Source of the DNA: a bacterium
GTDB lineage: Bacteria > Cyanobacteriota > Vampirovibrionia > Gastranaerophilales > Gastranaerophilaceae
Reading direction: 5' to 3'
NCBI GenBank assembly: GCA_017477685.1
Contig: JAFUUT010000097.1
Coordinates: 1 to 8,515 of the forward strand
DNA: 8,515 bases
The notes beneath the pieces are model-generated. The model was not told where the DNA came from. It saw nothing but the letters and a program-made list of their open reading frames with translations, and made no database searches. Shown here one piece after another: positions 6,996 to 8,515 of the stretch. The translations under genes were made by a program, and so were the position numbers. The stretch's first letter is position 1; each line of letters starts with the position of its first letter.

Positions 6996-7643
6996 ATGTT
7001 CACGGGTATTATTGAAGAAATCGGATATGTAAAAAGCTTTAATAGTGTGTCCGGCGGTGCAAAGTTAGAGGTTTGCTGTTCGGATGTTCTGAGTGACTTG
7101 AAAATAGGTGATAGTATCTGTATAAATGGAGTATGCGAGACTGTTACGTCTGTTAATAAGTCAGGTTTTTGTGTTGATATAAGTGAGGAAACTTTATCGG
7201 TTACCAATTTTATGGTTCTGGCACAAAATGATAAATTGAATCTTGAAAGAGCCTTGACTTTGAATTCGCGGCTTGGCGGTCATATTGTTTCAGGACATGT
7301 TGATTGCAAGGGGGTGATTTCTTCAATTGATAAGCTCTCCGATTTTTATAATATATCTGTTATGATTCCGCCCGAGTTTATAAAATATGTCGTATACAAA
7401 GGCTCTATAGCAGTAAATGGTATCAGTCTGACAGTATCAGAGATTAATGGCTGCAGGTTTACGGTTGCTGTAATCCCTCATACATATCAAAATACCAATC
7501 TCCATTGCCTGAATATTGGGAAAAATGTTAATATTGAAACAGATATTTTGGGACGTTATGTTGAAAAAATGATGCTCTTAAATGATAATAAGAATGATAC
7601 TCGTATAAATATGGAATTTTTACAGGAAAATGGATTTGTGTAA
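6996..7643 (+). CDS. ribE: Riboflavin synthase, alpha chain
   Basis: It catalyses the last step of riboflavin synthesis: dismutation of two 6,7-dimethyl-8-ribityllumazine molecules to riboflavin and a pyrimidinedione, in the cytoplasm as a trimer. The 215-residue length is typical. The internal duplication of lumazine-binding barrels is clear. Barrel 1 (about 1-96) starts MFTGIIEEIG, with INGVCETV and NLERAL. Barrel 2 (about 97-195) starts GGHIVSGHVD, with SIAVNGISLTV, IPHTYQNT and NIETDILGRYVEK. The C-terminal extension ends FLQENGF, as in many homologues. Cys47 and Thr49 of the substrate pocket are kept. Glu48 replaces the usual Leu of the CLTV motif. The ATG at 6996 is fixed by the conserved MFTGI start, although its SD is poor. 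It sits 38 bases after the penicillin-binding protein gene and 1 base before ribBA. Confidence 0.97.
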   Translation: MFTGIIEEIGYVKSFNSVSGGAKLEVCCSDVLSDLKIGDSICINGVCETVTSVNKSGFCVDISEETLSVTNFMVLAQNDKLNLERALTLNSRLGGHIVSGHVDCKGVISSIDKLSDFYNISVMIPPEFIKYVVYKGSIAVNGISLTVSEINGCRFTVAVIPHTYQNTNLHCLNIGKNVNIETDILGRYVEKMMLLNDNKNDTRINMEFLQENGFV

Positions 7644-7644
7644 T

Positions 7645-8515
7645 ATGGAAAAAACGGATTTTAGATTTGATACAATAGAGTCGGCACTTGAGGATTTTAA
7701 AAAAGGAATTCCTGTTGTTGTTGCGGATGATGAGGATAGGGAAAATGAAGGAGATGTTATTATTTCAGCTCAAATGATTTCTCCTGATAAAATTAATTTT
7801 TTGGCTTCAGAAGTTAAAGGTCTTATTTGTCTTGCGATTTCTGAAGATATGGCAAATCAACTTCAACTCCCTCAAATGGTAGAAAATAATAACGAAGAAA
7901 TGAAAACAGCATTTACAGTAAGTATTGATGCAGATGAAAAATACGGTGTTACAACGGGAATATCCGCCTATGACCGTGCAAAAACAGTTGAGGTCGCTAT
8001 TGCAAGAGATGCTCAACCGTCAGATTTAAGACGTCCCGGTCATCTATTTCCTTGTGTTGCAAGAAAAGGCGGAGTATTAGAACGTACAGGGCATACTGAG
8101 GCCGTTGTTGATATGGCAAAATTATGCGCCCACAGACCTGCCGGTGTTATGTGTGAGGTTATGCTGCCTGACGGACATATGGCAAGACGTGATTATTTGA
8201 GAAAATTTGCGGATGATCATGGATTCAAATTTATTTCAGTATCAGAGCTTATTGCATATCGATTGAAGTCAGAAAAATTGGTAACTCGTGAGGCAGAAGT
8301 TGATTTGCCTACCAAATACGGAAATTTTAAATTGATAGGGTATAAAAATCAATTGTACGGACACGAGCATGTTGCACTTGTAAAAGATGACGGAAGTGAT
8401 AAAATTCCGGCAGTCAGGGTTCACAGTATGTGCCTGACGGGAGATATTTTCCACAGTCTGAAATGCGATTGTAATTCTCAACTTCACAGTGCGCTGCGTT
8501 ATGTTGAAGAATACG
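7645..8515 (+). CDS. ribBA: Bifunctional RibBA: DHBP synthase / GTP cyclohydrolase II (3' truncated by window)
   Basis: The N-terminal domain turns ribulose 5-phosphate into 3,4-dihydroxy-2-butanone 4-phosphate. The C-terminal domain opens GTP to the first pyrimidine intermediate. Together they supply both precursors of riboflavin. The ATG at 7645 follows the ribE TAA with one base between, suggesting translational coupling; a GGA at 7632-7634 inside ribE may serve as SD. The frame stays open to the window edge (290 codons). DHBP synthase (about 8-207) shows the acidic DDEDRENEGD loop (28-37), GVTTGISAYDR (101-111), RRPGHLFP (129-136) and GHTEA (149-153). GTP cyclohydrolase II (from about 213) shows VRVHSMCLTGD and CDCNSQL. 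The three zinc-ligand cysteines C263, C274 and C276 are all present. The remainder of the cyclohydrolase domain, roughly 110 residues by family length, lies outside the window. Confidence 0.97.
   Translation, partial: MEKTDFRFDTIESALEDFKKGIPVVVADDEDRENEGDVIISAQMISPDKINFLASEVKGLICLAISEDMANQLQLPQMVENNNEEMKTAFTVSIDADEKYGVTTGISAYDRAKTVEVAIARDAQPSDLRRPGHLFPCVARKGGVLERTGHTEAVVDMAKLCAHRPAGVMCEVMLPDGHMARRDYLRKFADDHGFKFISVSELIAYRLKSEKLVTREAEVDLPTKYGNFKLIGYKNQLYGHEHVALVKDDGSDKIPAVRVHSMCLTGDIFHSLKCDCNSQLHSALRYVEEY

Overview
This AT-rich window carries ordinary bacterial housekeeping genes around a small block of unrecognised genes. The coding style, the short Shine-Dalgarno (SD) sites and the gene set (ClpB, a class A penicillin-binding protein, RibE, RibBA) fit a low-GC, probably Gram-negative-type bacterium. 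My leaning is a gut Melainabacteria/Vampirovibrionia-like organism. That rests on overall impression and on the look of the orphan proteins, not on a marker gene, so it is weak.

Layout. Positions 1-237 hold the 3' end of a gene whose C-terminus resembles the end of DUF4422-type glycosyltransferases. A 143-base spacer follows, with a perfect 14-base palindrome at 337-350. Full-length clpB (381-2981) comes next. Only 4 bases separate its stop from the stop of a converging minus-strand gene (2986-3990). That gene is unrecognised and is broken by one in-frame TAA after codon 40. A small, very basic orphan protein (4163-4609) is transcribed divergently from it.

The most interesting stretch is the spacer at 4610-4818. 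It contains a textbook sigma-28 (FliA/SigD) flagellar-type promoter, TAAAGTTT-N11-GCCGATAA, at 4653-4679. No ORF follows it. About 75 bases downstream is a strong intrinsic terminator (4736-4759). This defines a candidate small RNA of about 73 nt whose middle is a pyrimidine-rich, anti-Shine-Dalgarno stretch (UUUCCUCCUUUUCC). A separate extended -10 promoter (4761-4788) starts right after the terminator and serves the next gene.

From 4819 to the end the genes run in one direction: a bifunctional class A penicillin-binding protein (4819-6957), riboflavin synthase alpha chain ribE (6996-7643) and ribBA (7645 to the window edge, truncated). ribE and ribBA are one base apart and clearly co-transcribed. 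They make riboflavin from GTP and ribulose 5-phosphate together with ribD and ribH, which are not in the window. No FMN riboswitch sits before them, so they probably depend on the promoter of the penicillin-binding protein gene or on a weak local one.
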